The notes below the pieces were generated by a model. The model worked only from the letters and a program-made list of their open reading frames with translations, searched no databases and was not told where the DNA came from. From Mycobacterium sp. 1465703.0 (GTDB taxonomy: Bacteria > Actinomycetota > Actinomycetes > Mycobacteriales > Mycobacteriaceae), in assembly GCF_001672975.1 (NCBI RefSeq), contig NZ_LZKU01000132.1, positions 1 through 47,980 of the forward strand: a stretch of 47,980 bases of DNA, given 5' to 3'. The position numbers and the translations under genes are program-made. Of the stretch, positions 36,955 to 47,980 are shown piece after piece. Each line of letters opens with the position of its first letter. The stretch's first letter is position 1.

Positions 36955-37902
36955 CTAGGCGCGCACATTGGCGGCCAGCGCGCCGCCGATGTGGTCGGCA
37001 GCCACCAGCCGCCCGTCTAACAGCGACAGCACCCAGGTGCTGCCCTTATGGTTGCGAGATTTGTCGGGCCGCACGCCGTCGCGCTCACACCACCACGCGA
37101 TCAAGTCGGGAATCACTTTGCCCTGAGTGCAGACAACCGGCGTGCATTGCTGCTCGGCGATCTCCAGCATGCGGTGCCGTGCGCGCTTGGCATTTTTGGC
37201 GTAAGCCTCTTCAGTGAGAGCGGGCTCGTTGTGCACGGAGACGCCCAATTCCTCGGCAAGTGGTTCCACGGTCTGATGGCAGCGGAGGCGGTCGGCCGCA
37301 TACACCTGTGATGCACCAAAGGCCAACAGTTGCGGTACCAGCGCTTCGGCCTGTGCGCGGCCGCGTTTGTCCAGCGGACGTTTGGCGTCGTCGCCGGAGA
37401 AACGCGACTTACGTCCGGCCGTGCCATGCCGGACCACCAACACTGTCTGGGTGTCGGCAGGCGTTTTATTGAAGTGGCGCAACACTTTTCGGTCTTGCGA
37501 GTAGTCCAGCTTCTGCATCGCCTCGGCGATCGGCAGCCACAGCAACCTGTCGACTTCGTGGCCCGGCGCGAATTCTCCGCCGGTGGCGCGGGCGGACCAG
37601 TAGTAGACCTTTTTGACGCCCTGGTCGATCGGATAGCTCACCAAGTCGAGCCGGCGGCCGAGGGTCGTGCGCTGCCCCGTCTCTTCGTACACCTCTCGCA
37701 CGGCGGCCACCGGCGCTGTCTCGCCCGGGTCCACTTTGCCTTTGGGCAGTGACCAGTCGTCATAGCGGGGGCGGTGAATGACGGCGATTTCGACGTCCTG
37801 GTCGGTTGCGTCGCCGTCGCCTGGTCGCCACAGCACCGCACCGGCGGCATACACGACTCGGCTTCCGGAGCGCCGAGCGGTGGACGCGTTCTGGTTCGGC
37901 AC
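36955..37902 (-). CDS. mutT1: MutT1-type Nudix hydrolase with histidine phosphatase domain
   Basis: A 315-residue two-domain clean-up enzyme. The Nudix domain is residues 15-145, with the Nudix box [22 protein letters not shown] starting at 55. A histidine-phosphatase domain follows from 152, with the RHG motif at 158-160 (VVRHGTAG). In mycobacteria this fusion acts on 8-oxo-dGTP, 8-oxo-GTP and diadenosine polyphosphates. The start GTG 37902 has GGAG about 8 nt upstream. It lies 83 bp after ppk on the same strand, so a ppk-mutT1 operon is likely. It matches Rv2985. Confidence 0.93.
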   Translation of the reverse strand: MPNQNASTARRSGSRVVYAAGAVLWRPGDGDATDQDVEIAVIHRPRYDDWSLPKGKVDPGETAPVAAVREVYEETGQRTTLGRRLDLVSYPIDQGVKKVYYWSARATGGEFAPGHEVDRLLWLPIAEAMQKLDYSQDRKVLRHFNKTPADTQTVLVVRHGTAGRKSRFSGDDAKRPLDKRGRAQAEALVPQLLAFGASQVYAADRLRCHQTVEPLAEELGVSVHNEPALTEEAYAKNAKRARHRMLEIAEQQCTPVVCTQGKVIPDLIAWWCERDGVRPDKSRNHKGSTWVLSLLDGRLVAADHIGGALAANVRA

Positions 37903-37985
37903 CTCAACTCCTGCAGATCAATTCGGTCAGAGTCGCACACTCAAACGATGCGGCCCGGGAAATAACCGGAAATCACCGCACAGGG

Positions 37986-40172
37986 CTAGGGACTGCGATG
38001 GCGCTCCATCAACGATACTTGGTGGTCGCGCACGGTATGGCCTTCTTGTGGCGACGGCGTCCACTGCCCGTCGGCACCGAGTTCCCAGCAGCGAGTGGAC
38101 GGATCCAGCGCGGACTCGAACAATTCGTCCAGCTGCGCGGTGAGCTTAGGGTCCTTGACCTGAGCCAGCACTTCCACCCGCCGATCGAGATTGCGGTGCA
38201 TCATGTCGGCGCTGCCGATCCAGAATTCGTTGATGTTGCGGAAATGGATGATCCGCGAGTGCTCCAGGAAGCGGCCGAGAATGGAGCGGACGAAAATGTT
38301 TTCGGAGAAGCCCTCGGCGCCCGGGCGCAGCGCGCAGATGCCGCGCACCACGACCTCGACCCGCACGCCCGTCTGTGATGCCCGGTAGAGCGCATCGATC
38401 ACCTGCTCGTCCACCAGAGCATTCATCTTCAGGCGGATTCGACCGTTCCCGCGTTCGCGGTGCGCGGCGATCTCGCGTTCGACGCGTTCGATGATGCCGG
38501 CGCGAATTCCGTGCGGTGCCACCAGCAGATTGCGGTAGGAGACCTTACGCGAGTATCCGGTAAGCGAATTGAACAGATCGGTGAGATCCGCACCGATATC
38601 CGGAGCCGCCGTCAGCAGGCCGACGTCCTCATACAGGCGGGCGGTCTTGCTGTTGTAGTTGCCAGTTCCGATGTGGCAGTACCGCCGGATGGCCGAACCT
38701 TCACGACGCACCACCAAGCTTGTTTTGCAGTGCGTCTTAAGGCCGACCAGCCCATAGACCACATGCACGCCCGCTTGCTCGAGTGCGCGCGCCCAACGGA
38801 TGTTGGCCTGTTCGTCGAAGCGTGCCTTGATCTCGACGAGTGCCACCGCCTGCTTTCCGGCCTCGGCCGCTTCGATCAGCGCCCGAACAATCGGCGAATC
38901 ACCGGAGGTGCGATACAGCGTTTGTTTGATCGCCAGCACGTTGGGATCGGCGGCGGCCTGCTGAATGAAGCGCTGCACGCTGGTGGAGAAGGAATCGTAG
39001 GGGTGATGCACTAGCACGTCACCTTCGCGCAGCGTCGCGAAGATGCTCTTGGGAGATTCGCGATCGGCGAAGGCGGGATGGGTGTCCGGGACGAACGCCG
39101 GGTCTTTGAGCGCCGGCCGATCCAACCCGTAGATCTGCCAAAGCGACGAAAGATCGAGCAGGCCGGGAACTTCGATGACGTCACCGGGATGCACGTCGAG
39201 TTCACGCAGCAGCAATTCCAGCATGCCCTCGGTCATGTCGTCGGCGATCTCGAGTCGCACCGGCGGACCGAACCGCCGGCGCGCCAATTCCCGTTCCAGC
39301 GCCTGCAACAGATCCTCGTCGCGGTCTTCTTCGACTTCCAAGTCGGCGTTACGAGTGATCCGGAAAGCGTGATGCTCCACGATTTCCATGCCCGGGAACA
39401 GAAGAGGAAGGAACGCGGCGATCAGTTCTTCCATCGGCAAATAGCGAACGATGGTCCGCCCGCCGTCGTCGTCAAGCAGTGCGGAGAGTTCGACGAAGCG
39501 ATCGACGTTGTTGGGCACTTTGACTCGGGCAAAGTGCTGGCCGCCGTCCTCGGGTTGCCGCACCATGACCGCCAGATTCAGGCTCAGCCCGCTGACGAAC
39601 GGGAACGGGTGCGCAGGATCGACGGCAAGCGGGGTCAGAACGGGAAAGACCTGTTCGGTGAAATAGCTGGACAATTCGTCGCGCTCGGCCTGATCGAGAT
39701 CGGCCCACGTGACGATGTGGATGCCCTCCTCGGCGAGGGCGGGCCGCACCGAATCGAGGAACACCCGCGCGTGCCGGGTCGCGATGCGCTGCGTCTGTTC
39801 CCCGATCAGGGCAAGTTGCTTGCGCGGCGTCAGACCGTCGGCTGAACGGACCGACAATCCCATCTCGTCACGGCGTTTGAGGCCGGCGACGCGCACCATA
39901 TAGAACTCGTCGAGGTTAGAGGCGAAGATCGCCAGGAACTTGGCCCGCTCCAGCAGCGGCAACGAGTTGTCATCGGCCAGCGCAAGCACGCGGGCGTTGA
40001 AGTCCAGCCAGCTCAATTCACGGTTGAGGTAACGGTCCTCCGGCAGATCGGTCAGCGCCGCCTGGGTCGCAGCCGGTGGTGCCGTCACTGCCGAGTCGCC
40101 TGAATGCCACAAATTCTCTTCGGGTCGCGCCTCAGCTTCGATTTCAGTCACCCTGCGATCATCGCTCATCAC
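37986..40172 (-). CDS. ppk: Polyphosphate kinase 1
   Basis: A 728-residue enzyme making polyphosphate from ATP reversibly. Family blocks in order: [20 protein letters not shown] (near 47), [77 protein letters not shown], then [17 protein letters not shown] with the likely phosphorylated histidine at about residue 500, and [16 protein letters not shown]. The length is normal for PPK1. The start may be GTG 40172 or the next codon, ATG 40169. It probably heads a ppk-mutT1 unit. Confidence 0.96.
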   Translation of the reverse strand: MMSDDRRVTEIEAEARPEENLWHSGDSAVTAPPAATQAALTDLPEDRYLNRELSWLDFNARVLALADDNSLPLLERAKFLAIFASNLDEFYMVRVAGLKRRDEMGLSVRSADGLTPRKQLALIGEQTQRIATRHARVFLDSVRPALAEEGIHIVTWADLDQAERDELSSYFTEQVFPVLTPLAVDPAHPFPFVSGLSLNLAVMVRQPEDGGQHFARVKVPNNVDRFVELSALLDDDGGRTIVRYLPMEELIAAFLPLLFPGMEIVEHHAFRITRNADLEVEEDRDEDLLQALERELARRRFGPPVRLEIADDMTEGMLELLLRELDVHPGDVIEVPGLLDLSSLWQIYGLDRPALKDPAFVPDTHPAFADRESPKSIFATLREGDVLVHHPYDSFSTSVQRFIQQAAADPNVLAIKQTLYRTSGDSPIVRALIEAAEAGKQAVALVEIKARFDEQANIRWARALEQAGVHVVYGLVGLKTHCKTSLVVRREGSAIRRYCHIGTGNYNSKTARLYEDVGLLTAAPDIGADLTDLFNSLTGYSRKVSYRNLLVAPHGIRAGIIERVEREIAAHRERGNGRIRLKMNALVDEQVIDALYRASQTGVRVEVVVRGICALRPGAEGFSENIFVRSILGRFLEHSRIIHFRNINEFWIGSADMMHRNLDRRVEVLAQVKDPKLTAQLDELFESALDPSTRCWELGADGQWTPSPQEGHTVRDHQVSLMERHRSP

Positions 40173-40261
40173 GCGCGGGTGCTGCTAGCGCTCCAGGGAC
40201 ATCTATTCGCCGTTGGGATGCCGTTCACCCATAAGACAGATTTACTCGTGCTGACCGAATA

Positions 40262-40930
<669 letters not shown>

Positions 40931-41039
40931 TCATCCTGCCAGCGACGCCCTGCGTATCGCTCGTGAGCTGGGGCTGATCTAGTGTGTAGCGGCTGCAAGT
41001 GCCGCGTGAGGAACACCAACCACGGACAAGGGGGTGGAC

Positions 41040-42083
41040 ATGGCCAGCGCTATCGCCGGTTCGACGGGCGCCGTTGCAGTCATGGGTGCCGGGGCGTGGG
41101 GAACGGCACTGGCCAAAGTGCTGGTCGAGGCCGGGGGGCCGGAATCGGAGGTCACGCTGTGGGCCCGCAGGCCCGAGCTCGCCGAGCGCATCAACTCCAC
41201 CCGATACAACCCCGACTATTTGCCCGGCACGTTGCTGCCGCCGGGCATCCGCGCCACCGCGGACGCCGCCGAGGCGCTGAGCGACGCGTCAACCGTGCTG
41301 CTGGGCGTGCCCGCGCAGACGATGCGCGGCAACCTGGAGAACTGGGCTCCGCTGGTGCGCGCGGGCGCGACCCTGGTCAGCCTGGCCAAGGGCATCGAGC
41401 TGGGCACCTTGATGCGCATGAGCCAGGTCATCGTCGCGGTCACCGGCGTCGATCCCGCCCAGGTCGCGGTGATCTCAGGGCCGAATCTAGCCAGCGAGAT
41501 CGCCGAATCCCAACCCGCCGCCACAGTGGTGGCGTGCAGCGACTCGGGCCGCGCCGTCGCCCTGCAACGCATGCTGAACACCGGGTACTTCCGCCCGTAC
41601 ACCAACAGCGATGTGATCGGCACCGAGATAGGCGGGGCGTGCAAGAACGTCATCGCGCTCGCGTGCGGGATGGCGGTCGGGGTCGGGCTCGGCGAGAACA
41701 CCACGGCGGCGATCATCACCCGGGGTCTGGCCGAGATCATGCGGCTGGGCATCGCGCTCGGCGCCAAGGGCGCGACGCTGGCCGGGTTGGCCGGAGTCGG
41801 CGATCTGGTGGCCACCTGCAGCTCGCCGCATTCGCGTAACCGTTCGCTGGGCGAACGGCTCGGCCGCGGGGCGACTATCCAGTCGGTCCTGGCCGGCACG
41901 CCCGATGGCGGCGACGGGCACGTCGTCGAGGGCGTGACGTCCTGCGAGTCGGTGCTGGCGCTGGCCGCCAGTTACGACGTCGAAATGCCCCTCACCGACG
42001 CCGTGCACCGCGTTTGCCACAAAGGACTGTCGGTCGACGAGGCGATCGCCCTGCTGTTGGGCCGCAGCACCAAGCCCGAATAA
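41040..42083 (+). CDS. gpsA: NAD(P)-dependent glycerol-3-phosphate dehydrogenase
   Basis: A 347-residue enzyme making sn-glycerol 3-phosphate from dihydroxyacetone phosphate for phospholipids. The Rossmann motif [20 protein letters not shown] is at the N-terminus, [19 protein letters not shown] in the middle, and the catalytic lysine is in [17 protein letters not shown]. The end has [18 protein letters not shown] and [11 protein letters not shown] 41040 is preferred: AAGGGGG (41028-41034) is its ribosome-binding site, while GTG 41034 would overlap it. The next gene, ddl, starts 83 bp downstream. Confidence 0.94.
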   Translation: MASAIAGSTGAVAVMGAGAWGTALAKVLVEAGGPESEVTLWARRPELAERINSTRYNPDYLPGTLLPPGIRATADAAEALSDASTVLLGVPAQTMRGNLENWAPLVRAGATLVSLAKGIELGTLMRMSQVIVAVTGVDPAQVAVISGPNLASEIAESQPAATVVACSDSGRAVALQRMLNTGYFRPYTNSDVIGTEIGGACKNVIALACGMAVGVGLGENTTAAIITRGLAEIMRLGIALGAKGATLAGLAGVGDLVATCSSPHSRNRSLGERLGRGATIQSVLAGTPDGGDGHVVEGVTSCESVLALAASYDVEMPLTDAVHRVCHKGLSVDEAIALLLGRSTKPE

Positions 42084-42166
42084 CGGCCGCCCGAGCAAGA
42101 AGAAAGGGCCAGCCAACGTGCCGCCGCCCCACCGGACCGGGCGCTACCCGGTAGCCTCTTGAGATT

Positions 42167-43312
42167 GTGAATGCCAGCGAGCGGTCGACGCCGCATCCCG
42201 GCTCGCGAGGTGGCGATCGGGTACGCGTGGCCGTCGTCTTCGGCGGGCGCAGCAACGAGCACGCCATCTCGTGCGTCTCGGCGGGCAGCATTCTGCGCAA
42301 TTTGGACGCGCAGCGGTTCGACGTGGTCGCGATCGGCATTACTCCGCAGGGTTCGTGGGTGCTCACCGACGGCGATCCGGCCGCACTGGCGATCACCAAT
42401 CGGCAACTGCCCGAGGTGACCGCCGAATCGGGAACCGAATTGGCGCTGCCGGCCGACCCGCTGCGCAGTGGCCAGTTGGTCTCGCTCGCACCCGGCGCCA
42501 GCGAGGTCCTGGCGTCGGTCGACGTGGTGTTTCCGGTGTTGCACGGCCCCTACGGCGAGGACGGCACCATCCAGGGCCTGCTGGAACTCGCCGGTGTGCC
42601 CTACGTGGGGGCCGGCGTGCTGGCCAGCGCCGCGGGCATGGACAAGGAGTTCACCAAGAAGCTGTTCGTCGCCGAAGGATTGCCGGTCGGCGACTACGCG
42701 GTGTTGCGCCCGTCGCGCCCGAGGCTGCGTTCAGAGGAGTGCGAGCGACTGGGACTGCCGGTGTTCGTCAAACCCGCGCGGGGCGGCTCCTCGATCGGTG
42801 TGAGCCGGGTGTCGAGCTGGGATCAGCTGGACGCCGCGGTCGCCACCGCGCGCCGACATGACCCCAAAGTCATCGTCGAGGCGGCGATCGTTGGCCGCGA
42901 GCTGGAGTGCGGCGTCCTCGAAATGCCCAACGGCACAATGGAAGCCAGCACCGTAGGGGAGATCCGGGTGGCCGGGGTGCGCGGCCGCGAGGATTCCTTC
43001 TACGACTTTTCCACCAAATACCTCGACGACGCAGCCGAATTGGACGTGCCTGCCAAGGTGGACGACGAAACCGCCGACACGGTGCGCCAATTGGCCATCC
43101 GGGCGTTCAAGGCCATCGACTGCCAAGGGCTGGCCCGGGTGGACTTCTTCCTCACCGAAGACGGTCCGGTGCTGAACGAAATCAACACGATGCCGGGATT
43201 CACCACGATCTCGATGTATCCGAGGATGTGGGCGGCCAGCGGTGTGGATTACCCGACCTTGCTGGCGACCATGGTTGAGACCGCATTGGCCCGCGGCGTG
43301 GGCCTGCGCTAG
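42167..43312 (+). CDS. ddl: D-alanine-D-alanine ligase
   Basis: The 381-residue ATP-grasp ligase makes D-Ala-D-Ala for peptidoglycan and is the target of D-cycloserine. Motifs: [20 protein letters not shown] (residues 22-41), [32 protein letters not shown] (ATP-binding), and [22 protein letters not shown] (Mg-binding). Near-identical in layout to mycobacterial DdlA. The start GTG 42167 lies 10 nt after a TAGCCT element. Its TAG stop is the first part of the 55-bp tandem repeat. Confidence 0.96.
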   Translation: MNASERSTPHPGSRGGDRVRVAVVFGGRSNEHAISCVSAGSILRNLDAQRFDVVAIGITPQGSWVLTDGDPAALAITNRQLPEVTAESGTELALPADPLRSGQLVSLAPGASEVLASVDVVFPVLHGPYGEDGTIQGLLELAGVPYVGAGVLASAAGMDKEFTKKLFVAEGLPVGDYAVLRPSRPRLRSEECERLGLPVFVKPARGGSSIGVSRVSSWDQLDAAVATARRHDPKVIVEAAIVGRELECGVLEMPNGTMEASTVGEIRVAGVRGREDSFYDFSTKYLDDAAELDVPAKVDDETADTVRQLAIRAFKAIDCQGLARVDFFLTEDGPVLNEINTMPGFTTISMYPRMWAASGVDYPTLLATMVETALARGVGLR

Positions 43313-43431
43313 TGGCGATCGCAAGCGCGGCGTAGCCGGGCGATGCGGGTCGCCACCATCGGACGAGTGGCGATCGCAAGCGCGGCGTAGCCGGGCGATG
43401 CGGGTCGCCACCATCGGACGAGTGGCGATCG
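43311..43431. repeat. 55-bp tandem repeat, 2.2 copies, in the ddl 3' region
   Basis: Copies start at 43311 and 43366, identical over 55 bp, with an 11-bp start of a third at 43421. The reverse complement of the unit contains CGCCCGGCTACGCCGCGCT and GTCCGATGGTGGCGACCC, closely matching the 56-bp unit at 29718-29866. The block fills the gap between ddl and the opposing gene and includes part of the ddl stop codon. A tandem-repeat locus near ddlA is used for strain typing in M. tuberculosis, as I recall it. Confidence 0.92.
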
Positions 43432-43992
43432 TTATTGGGGTGGGCCCGGATCGATGGGGGCCGCCGGCATACTGCGGGCGATCACCTCGGAAATCTGCTG
43501 AATGGGTGTCGGTCCCGATCCGGTCGGCAGGGTGAGCGCCACATAGACACCACGGTCTACCGCGTACCAGGTGGATCTGCCCGCGTCGCCGGCGGATTGC
43601 TGTTCGGTACGCACCTGGAACCATTGCACCCGATCAACGACCTGGATCGGAGACCCCTGGACGAATTCGGCCGGGCGGTCCAGGCCGCAGCGCAGCACCA
43701 CCGGATCACTGTCCGGCCCGGTCCGCCAGGCGGCGGCGCCGTCGGGTGCGGGTTGCTCGAGCGTTGCGCGCTGGTAGTCCCCGAGCCGCTGCGGTAGCGC
43801 GCCCGTCAGTGCACGGCATGCGGCGCCGTCGGCGTGCGGCGCCGGAACCGCGGGGACGGCAACCGAACGTGGCGGCGCCTGCCGGGTTGCCGCGATGGCC
43901 AGGATCACGCCGATAGTCGCGACCGCCAGCGCGATCGCGATGATGATCAGCGCACGCGACGGCCCGGCATCGGCGTCCGATTCGGTTGCCAC
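43432..43992 (-). CDS. DUF3515 membrane-anchored protein (Rv2980-like)
   Basis: A 186-residue protein of unknown function. One transmembrane segment (RALIIIAIALAVATIGVILAIAA, about residues 12-34) is followed by an exported domain with two cysteines (GAACRALTGALPQRL and VVLRCGLDRPAEF). WFQVRTEQQ and TWYAVDRGVYVALTLP are the conserved DUF3515 stretches. I prefer GTG 43992, which has GAGGAGG about 10 nt upstream; the frame also allows GTG 44022. It is adjacent to ddl and divergent from thiL, and its stop abuts the tandem repeat. Confidence 0.82.
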   Translation of the reverse strand: MATESDADAGPSRALIIIAIALAVATIGVILAIAATRQAPPRSVAVPAVPAPHADGAACRALTGALPQRLGDYQRATLEQPAPDGAAAWRTGPDSDPVVLRCGLDRPAEFVQGSPIQVVDRVQWFQVRTEQQSAGDAGRSTWYAVDRGVYVALTLPTGSGPTPIQQISEVIARSMPAAPIDPGPPQ

Positions 43993-44158
43993 CGCCCGCG
44001 CACCTCCTCGTTTTGATACCACTATCGCCTTTACCCGAATGCCAATTTATTCTCGGGCTGAAACCCGACCGCACGGGTGCGGGAAATTTACACTGGCGCG
44101 GTCCGTCCACAGGCGGGAAACCTGGCGTATGACCCCGTGATGCGCCCAAGGAGGTGGC

Positions 44159-45118
44159 GTGCAGGACGAATCGGCCGAGTCCCCGACGCTGCAGCAGCTC
44201 GGTGAGTTCGCCGTCATCGATCGCCTGGTGCGCGGCCGCCGGCAGCCGGGCGCGGTGGTGCTCGGGCCCGGTGACGACGCCGCGGTGGTGTTGGCCGGCG
44301 ATGGCGGCACCCTGGTGTCGACCGACATGCTGGTGCAGGATCGGCACTTTCGGCTGGACTGGTCGACGCCGCACGACATCGGCCGCAAGGCGATCGCGCA
44401 GAACGCCGCGGACATCGAGGCGATGGGCGGGCGGCCGACCGCCTTCGTGGTCGCCTTCGGCGCCCCGGGCGACACGCCGGCGGTGAAGGTGGACGCGCTG
44501 GTCGACGGGATGTGGGACGAGGCGCAGCGGATCGACGCCGGCATCGCCGGCGGTGACCTGGTGCACTGTCCGCAGTGGGTCATCTCGGTGACGGTGCTGG
44601 GCGACCCGGACGGACGCACACCGGTGCGGCGTTCGGGTGCGAAACCCGGTGCACTCGTCGCGGTCGCCGGTGAGCTGGGTCGCTCTGCAGCGGGATTTGC
44701 GCTGTGGCGCAGCGGCATTGGCGGCTTCGACGAGCTGCGGCGCCGGCATGTGGTGCCGCAGCCGCCCTATGGCCAGGGAGTGGTGGCCGCGGCCGCGGGT
44801 GCGCAGGCGATGATCGACATCTCCGACGGCCTGGTCGCCGACCTGCGCCATGTCGCCGAGGCATCCGGGGTGGGGATAGACGTCTCCACGGCGGCGCTGG
44901 CCGCCGACCGCGACGCGCTTGCCGCGGCGGCGGCAGCCGTGGGCGTCGACCCCTGGCCATGGGTGCTGGGCGGTGGTGAAGACCATGCCTTGGTGGCGTG
45001 TTTCGCCGGTCCCGCGCCGGCCGGATGGCGCATCATCGGGCAGGTTCTCGACGGGCCGGCCCGGGTGCTCGTCGACGATCGAGAGTGGAGCGGCTACGCC
45101 GGCTGGCGGTCGTATTAG
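44159..45118 (+). CDS. thiL: Thiamine-monophosphate kinase
   Basis: A 319-residue enzyme phosphorylating thiamine monophosphate to thiamine pyrophosphate. AIR-synthase-like fold with [25 protein letters not shown] (Mg-binding), [25 protein letters not shown] and [16 protein letters not shown]. The GTG 44159 start has AAGGAGG just upstream (44148-44154); a slightly longer N-terminus is known in M. tuberculosis, so the start is not certain. ung follows 32 bp downstream. In M. tuberculosis an insertion element lies between thiL and the DUF3515 gene; here there is none. Confidence 0.93.
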   Translation: MQDESAESPTLQQLGEFAVIDRLVRGRRQPGAVVLGPGDDAAVVLAGDGGTLVSTDMLVQDRHFRLDWSTPHDIGRKAIAQNAADIEAMGGRPTAFVVAFGAPGDTPAVKVDALVDGMWDEAQRIDAGIAGGDLVHCPQWVISVTVLGDPDGRTPVRRSGAKPGALVAVAGELGRSAAGFALWRSGIGGFDELRRRHVVPQPPYGQGVVAAAAGAQAMIDISDGLVADLRHVAEASGVGIDVSTAALAADRDALAAAAAAVGVDPWPWVLGGGEDHALVACFAGPAPAGWRIIGQVLDGPARVLVDDREWSGYAGWRSY

Positions 45119-45153
45119 GGTGGCGCGGTGACCGTTTACCCGGAGAGCCGATG

Positions 45154-45837
45154 ATGACGGCGCGCCCGTTGAGTGAATTGGTGGAGCCGGGCTGGGCGAC
45201 AGCGCTGCAGCCGGTGGCCGACAAGGTGGCCGAGATGGGGCGATTCCTGCGGGCCGAGATCGCGGCCGGGCGCAGGTACCTGCCGGCGGGACCGAACGTG
45301 TTGCGGGCCTTCACGTATCCCTTCGACGACATCAGGGTGCTGATCGTCGGGCAGGACCCATACCCGACGCCCGGACACGCTGTGGGCCTGAGCTTTTCGG
45401 TGGCGCCCGAGGTGCGGCCGCTGCCGCGCAGTCTGGCCAACATTTTCCAGGAGTACACCGCGGACCTGGGCCATCCGCTGCCGTCATGCGGTGACCTGAC
45501 GCCCTGGGCGCAGCGCGGCGTGCTGCTGCTGAACAGGGTGCTCACGGTGCGGCCCAGCAACCCGGCCTCGCACCGGGGCAAGGGCTGGGAAGCGGTGACC
45601 GAATGCGCTATCCGGGCGCTGACCGAGCGGTCGCGGCCCCTGGTCGCCATCCTGTGGGGCCGCGACGCATCGACGCTCAAACCAATTCTTGCCCAAGGGA
45701 ATTGCGTCGCCATCGAGTCACCGCACCCCTCGCCGCTATCGGCATCGCGCGGATTCTTCGGCTCGCGTCCGTTCAGCCGCGCCAACGAACTGCTCACTGG
45801 GATGGGCGCCGACGCGATCGATTGGCGGCTGCCTTGA
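45154..45837 (+). CDS. ung: Uracil-DNA glycosylase (family 1)
   Basis: A 227-residue repair enzyme excising uracil from DNA. The water-activating motif [17 protein letters not shown] (catalytic Asp in the DPYP) is near residue 68, and the DNA-intercalating loop [18 protein letters not shown] is near 190. [23 protein letters not shown] lies in between. The length equals mycobacterial Ung. ATG 45154 gives the family start [10 protein letters not shown] with GGAGAG 6 nt upstream; ATG 45151 is one codon earlier. Confidence 0.96.
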   Translation: MTARPLSELVEPGWATALQPVADKVAEMGRFLRAEIAAGRRYLPAGPNVLRAFTYPFDDIRVLIVGQDPYPTPGHAVGLSFSVAPEVRPLPRSLANIFQEYTADLGHPLPSCGDLTPWAQRGVLLLNRVLTVRPSNPASHRGKGWEAVTECAIRALTERSRPLVAILWGRDASTLKPILAQGNCVAIESPHPSPLSASRGFFGSRPFSRANELLTGMGADAIDWRLP

Positions 45838-45934
45838 CCGAGATGACCGCTTGAGCGGGGCAGGGAAGCGTTCGAAAACCGCGGCCGTGGCGGTCGGGCC
45901 GGTGAGACAGTCCCTCTGGTGCGGGATTGACAGC

Positions 45935-46765
45935 CTAAGAGTCCGCGAAGTTCACGTCTTTGGTGACGGCCTTCCACTCTTCGATCGACGCCGACATCGC
46001 GGCGATCTTGTCCCGCATGGCCTTCAGCACGTCACGACCCAGCAGCAGCCGCAACGGCGGTTCGTCGAGCGTGGTCACCATCAGCACCGCTTCGGCCACC
46101 TTTTTCGGGTCACCCGGCAGATGATCGGCGAACTGCTTGATCAGATCCTTGCGCGCCGCCACGTCGACGTAATCGGCGATCGGGCTGCCCGATTCCTTCA
46201 TCGACCGCGTCGCCCAATCGGTCCGGAAGGCACCCGGCTCTATCGCGGTCACCTTGATGCCCAGCGGGCGTACCTCGGTAGCCAGCGCTTCGGTCACCGC
46301 TTCCAGCGCGAACTTGGTCGACGAGTAGTAGGCGTTGGGCGGGTTGGCCACCAGACCCGTCATCGAGGAAATGTTGATGATGTGCCCCGACCCGCGGGCG
46401 CGCATGGCCGGCAGCACCGCCTTGATCATGTCGACGGCGCCAAAGTAGTTGACGTCGAATAATTTTCGGACCTCGGCGTCCTCACCCTCTTCCACCGAGG
46501 ACAGGTACCCGTGACCGGCGTTGTTGACCAGGACGTCGATCCCACCGAACGCCTCGTCGGCCGCCGACACCGCTGCGGCTATCTGGGCGGCGTCGGTCAC
46601 GTCGAGGACCGCGGCCACGGCGCGGTCGCCGAATTCGTCGGCGATATCCTGCACCGCCTCGGCCCGTCGCGCGGTCACCACCACGCTGTGGCCGGCTTGC
46701 AGTGCAGCGCGCGCGATTTCGCGCCCAAAGCCGGTGGAACACCCGGTGATCAGCCAGCGCGACAT
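45935..46765 (-). CDS. Short-chain dehydrogenase/reductase
   Basis: A 276-residue classical SDR. Cofactor motif ITGCSTGFGREIARA (TGxxxGxG, residues 6-20), NNAG at about 80, catalytic Ser in INISSMTGLVAN and the YxxxK pair in AYYSSTKFALE (about 146-156). R32-R33 after the second strand suggests NADP. The substrate is unknown. It starts 2 bp after the stop of the upstream gene on the same strand, so the two are probably an operon. The 97-bp gap to ung (45838-45934) shows nothing clear. Confidence 0.88.
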   Translation of the reverse strand: MSRWLITGCSTGFGREIARAALQAGHSVVVTARRAEAVQDIADEFGDRAVAAVLDVTDAAQIAAAVSAADEAFGGIDVLVNNAGHGYLSSVEEGEDAEVRKLFDVNYFGAVDMIKAVLPAMRARGSGHIINISSMTGLVANPPNAYYSSTKFALEAVTEALATEVRPLGIKVTAIEPGAFRTDWATRSMKESGSPIADYVDVAARKDLIKQFADHLPGDPKKVAEAVLMVTTLDEPPLRLLLGRDVLKAMRDKIAAMSASIEEWKAVTKDVNFADS

Positions 46766-46767
46766 CG

Positions 46768-47980
46768 TCAGATCGTCCCTTCCGGCAGACGGCGCAGATA
46801 GGCCGCGCGCCGCCGCGCCAGCTCAGTCGCCCGCTGCTGCCGGCTCACCCGGGGCAGATGCGACACCTCGGCGTCCAGCTGGTCCAGTTTGACCACCCGC
46901 CCGCGCGCCCCGAGGTCCTGGCGCGGCCCGCCCTCACCGAACTCCGCCATACGCAACGTCAGGATGGCCTCTCGCAGGCCGTCGGAGTCGATCCAATTCG
47001 CCACGCCGGGATCGACGGGTGAGATCACGTAGGTGTAGCTGCCGTCGTCGTTGGCCACCGACTGCGCCTTGTTGAGGCTGCCGGTACGGTCCACGATGCC
47101 GAGCGTGGTGCCCCAGATGTTGCTCAGCGGCACGGTGAAGTATTCGGCGCCACCGTCATTCAGATCGACCACGAACGCCTCGTCGGGGGCGAGGTCGAAC
47201 CGGCCCATGACGTAGACCTGGTTGCGCATCGCGCCAACCTTGTCCGCCGACCAGGCCAGGTTGAAATGGTTGGCCGGCATCTTGTACACCCCGTGACTGA
47301 GCTTGCCGGTGAAGTTGGCGAAGTAATCCATCATCGCCGCGGTGGCTTCGGCCTGCTCGTCGAGCGTACGCACCGGCGTCGCGGGTGGACCGCCAAGCCG
47401 TTGCACCTCAAGGTAGTTGGGATCGTCACGGCCCCAGTCCAACAGCACGTCGCGGATGTAGAACTCATGGGCCTGGTCGGAGGTCTGCACGTGGTTGGGC
47501 CGCCCGTTGGCCGGGTCGGCGTCGACGGTGATGGTGAAGCTGCCGTCCGAGTCGACCTGCATGGTGCGGCCGTTGAGCACGTCGACGGTGCCCATGTGCG
47601 CGTCCCACAGCGTGAAGTAGTTCTCGGTCATGCGGTGCTCGCCGACCCGGCCGTGGATCTCGTAGCGTTCGTCGCCGGAGATCGGGATCACCCGGTACAC
47701 GGTGTCGGGATTGTCTATGCCCCAACGCGATCCGGGGATGTTGCGGCCGTCCACCGGATGCGCGAGCCGGGTGATGCAGCTGACCTTCGGCCGCAGCTTG
47801 TCCTGGTTGGACGACCACACCGCCGCCGAGAACATCACCTCGGTGAACGCGTCGTCGAACCGTTCCCGCATCGCGTCCGACGCCTTGGCGCGACCGAGCC
47901 AGGTCTCGGCGACGGCGCGGTAGGCGGCCTTGACGGTGGGGTGCTCGATCAAATCGAGGGCCGCCAGCTCCTGTTCGTGC
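46768..47980 (-). CDS. Conserved protein of unknown function, 5' end outside the window
   Basis: At least 403 residues; the frame is open to the right edge, reading HEQELAALDLIEHPTVKAAY, so the real start is beyond 47980 and the TTG at 47952 is not needed. The middle (KVSCITRLAHPVDGRNIPGSRWGIDNPDTVYRV) and the C-terminal half (FVVDLNDGGAEYFTVPLSNIWGTT) resemble uncharacterised DUF1214-type proteins of actinobacteria; this assignment is tentative. It has no transmembrane segment or signal in view. The following SDR begins 2 bp after its stop. Confidence 0.7.
   Translation of the reverse strand, partial: HEQELAALDLIEHPTVKAAYRAVAETWLGRAKASDAMRERFDDAFTEVMFSAAVWSSNQDKLRPKVSCITRLAHPVDGRNIPGSRWGIDNPDTVYRVIPISGDERYEIHGRVGEHRMTENYFTLWDAHMGTVDVLNGRTMQVDSDGSFTITVDADPANGRPNHVQTSDQAHEFYIRDVLLDWGRDDPNYLEVQRLGGPPATPVRTLDEQAEATAAMMDYFANFTGKLSHGVYKMPANHFNLAWSADKVGAMRNQVYVMGRFDLAPDEAFVVDLNDGGAEYFTVPLSNIWGTTLGIVDRTGSLNKAQSVANDDGSYTYVISPVDPGVANWIDSDGLREAILTLRMAEFGEGGPRQDLGARGRVVKLDQLDAEVSHLPRVSRQQRATELARRRAAYLRRLPEGTI

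Overview
The window is a high-GC chromosomal segment from a Mycobacterium, most likely a slow-growing non-tuberculous species. The evidence is gene content and order: ligA, the ACT-domain gene, gatC-gatA, pfkA, gatB, lppZ, doxX, cfp6, ilvB-ilvN-ilvC, serA, leuB, gltX, leuC-leuD, hupB, mutT1, ppk, fbiD, gpsA, ddl, thiL and ung follow the order I know from the Rv2976c-Rv3016 region of M. tuberculosis, in reverse orientation. GTG starts are very common, many promoters look leaderless, and MmpS/MmpL and mycobacterial lipoproteins are present. Names rest on protein motifs and remembered family members, not on a search.

Layout. 1-407: the 3' end of mnmA, preceded by an inverted copy of the same gene that looks like a fold-back chimera. 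414-3053: lipoprotein LpqA, a methionine-synthase-like protein, and an SRPBCC-ArsR pair with two matched operator dyads. 3098-10482: ligA, a cystathionine gamma-synthase/lyase-like gene, then a TetR-MmpS-MmpL export cassette with an operator lying exactly across the predicted promoter. 10479-17081: the ACT-domain gene, gatC-gatA, pfkA, an unexpected EspI-like P-loop ATPase, and gatB. 17126-19792: lppZ, doxX and cfp6. 19793-23543: the ilvBNC operon with a leader-peptide attenuator. 23619-25661: a wrbA-type gene carrying a one-base frameshift, and a phytoene-dehydrogenase-like FAD enzyme. 25691-28384: serA and leuB, joined by two tiny overlapping ORFs (a MIRU-like element). 28284-32548: an MFS transporter, a tandem-repeat block, an FAH-family hydrolase, gltX, tRNA-Gln and tRNA-Glu. 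32561-36880: a PPOX/F420-type protein, an IclR regulator, leuC-leuD and hupB. 36955-45837: mutT1, ppk, fbiD (cofC), gpsA, ddl, a second copy of the tandem-repeat family, a DUF3515 protein, thiL and ung. 45935-47980: a short-chain dehydrogenase and a partial gene of unknown function.

Functional themes. Branched-chain amino acid synthesis is well represented: ilvB, ilvN, ilvC, leuB, leuC, leuD and an IclR regulator of the LtbR/NdgR kind. The indirect route to Gln-tRNA is complete in one window: gltX, tRNA-Gln, gatC, gatA and gatB. Polyphosphate, nucleotide clean-up and DNA maintenance genes are ppk, mutT1, ligA, ung and hupB. The parts that depart from the conserved backbone are the metB-like/TetR/MmpS/MmpL block, the EspI-like ATPase, wrbA, and the repeat elements. 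I see no insertion sequence, prophage, CRISPR array or complete novel defence system. The most unusual features are small regulatory and repeat elements rather than a large new system.
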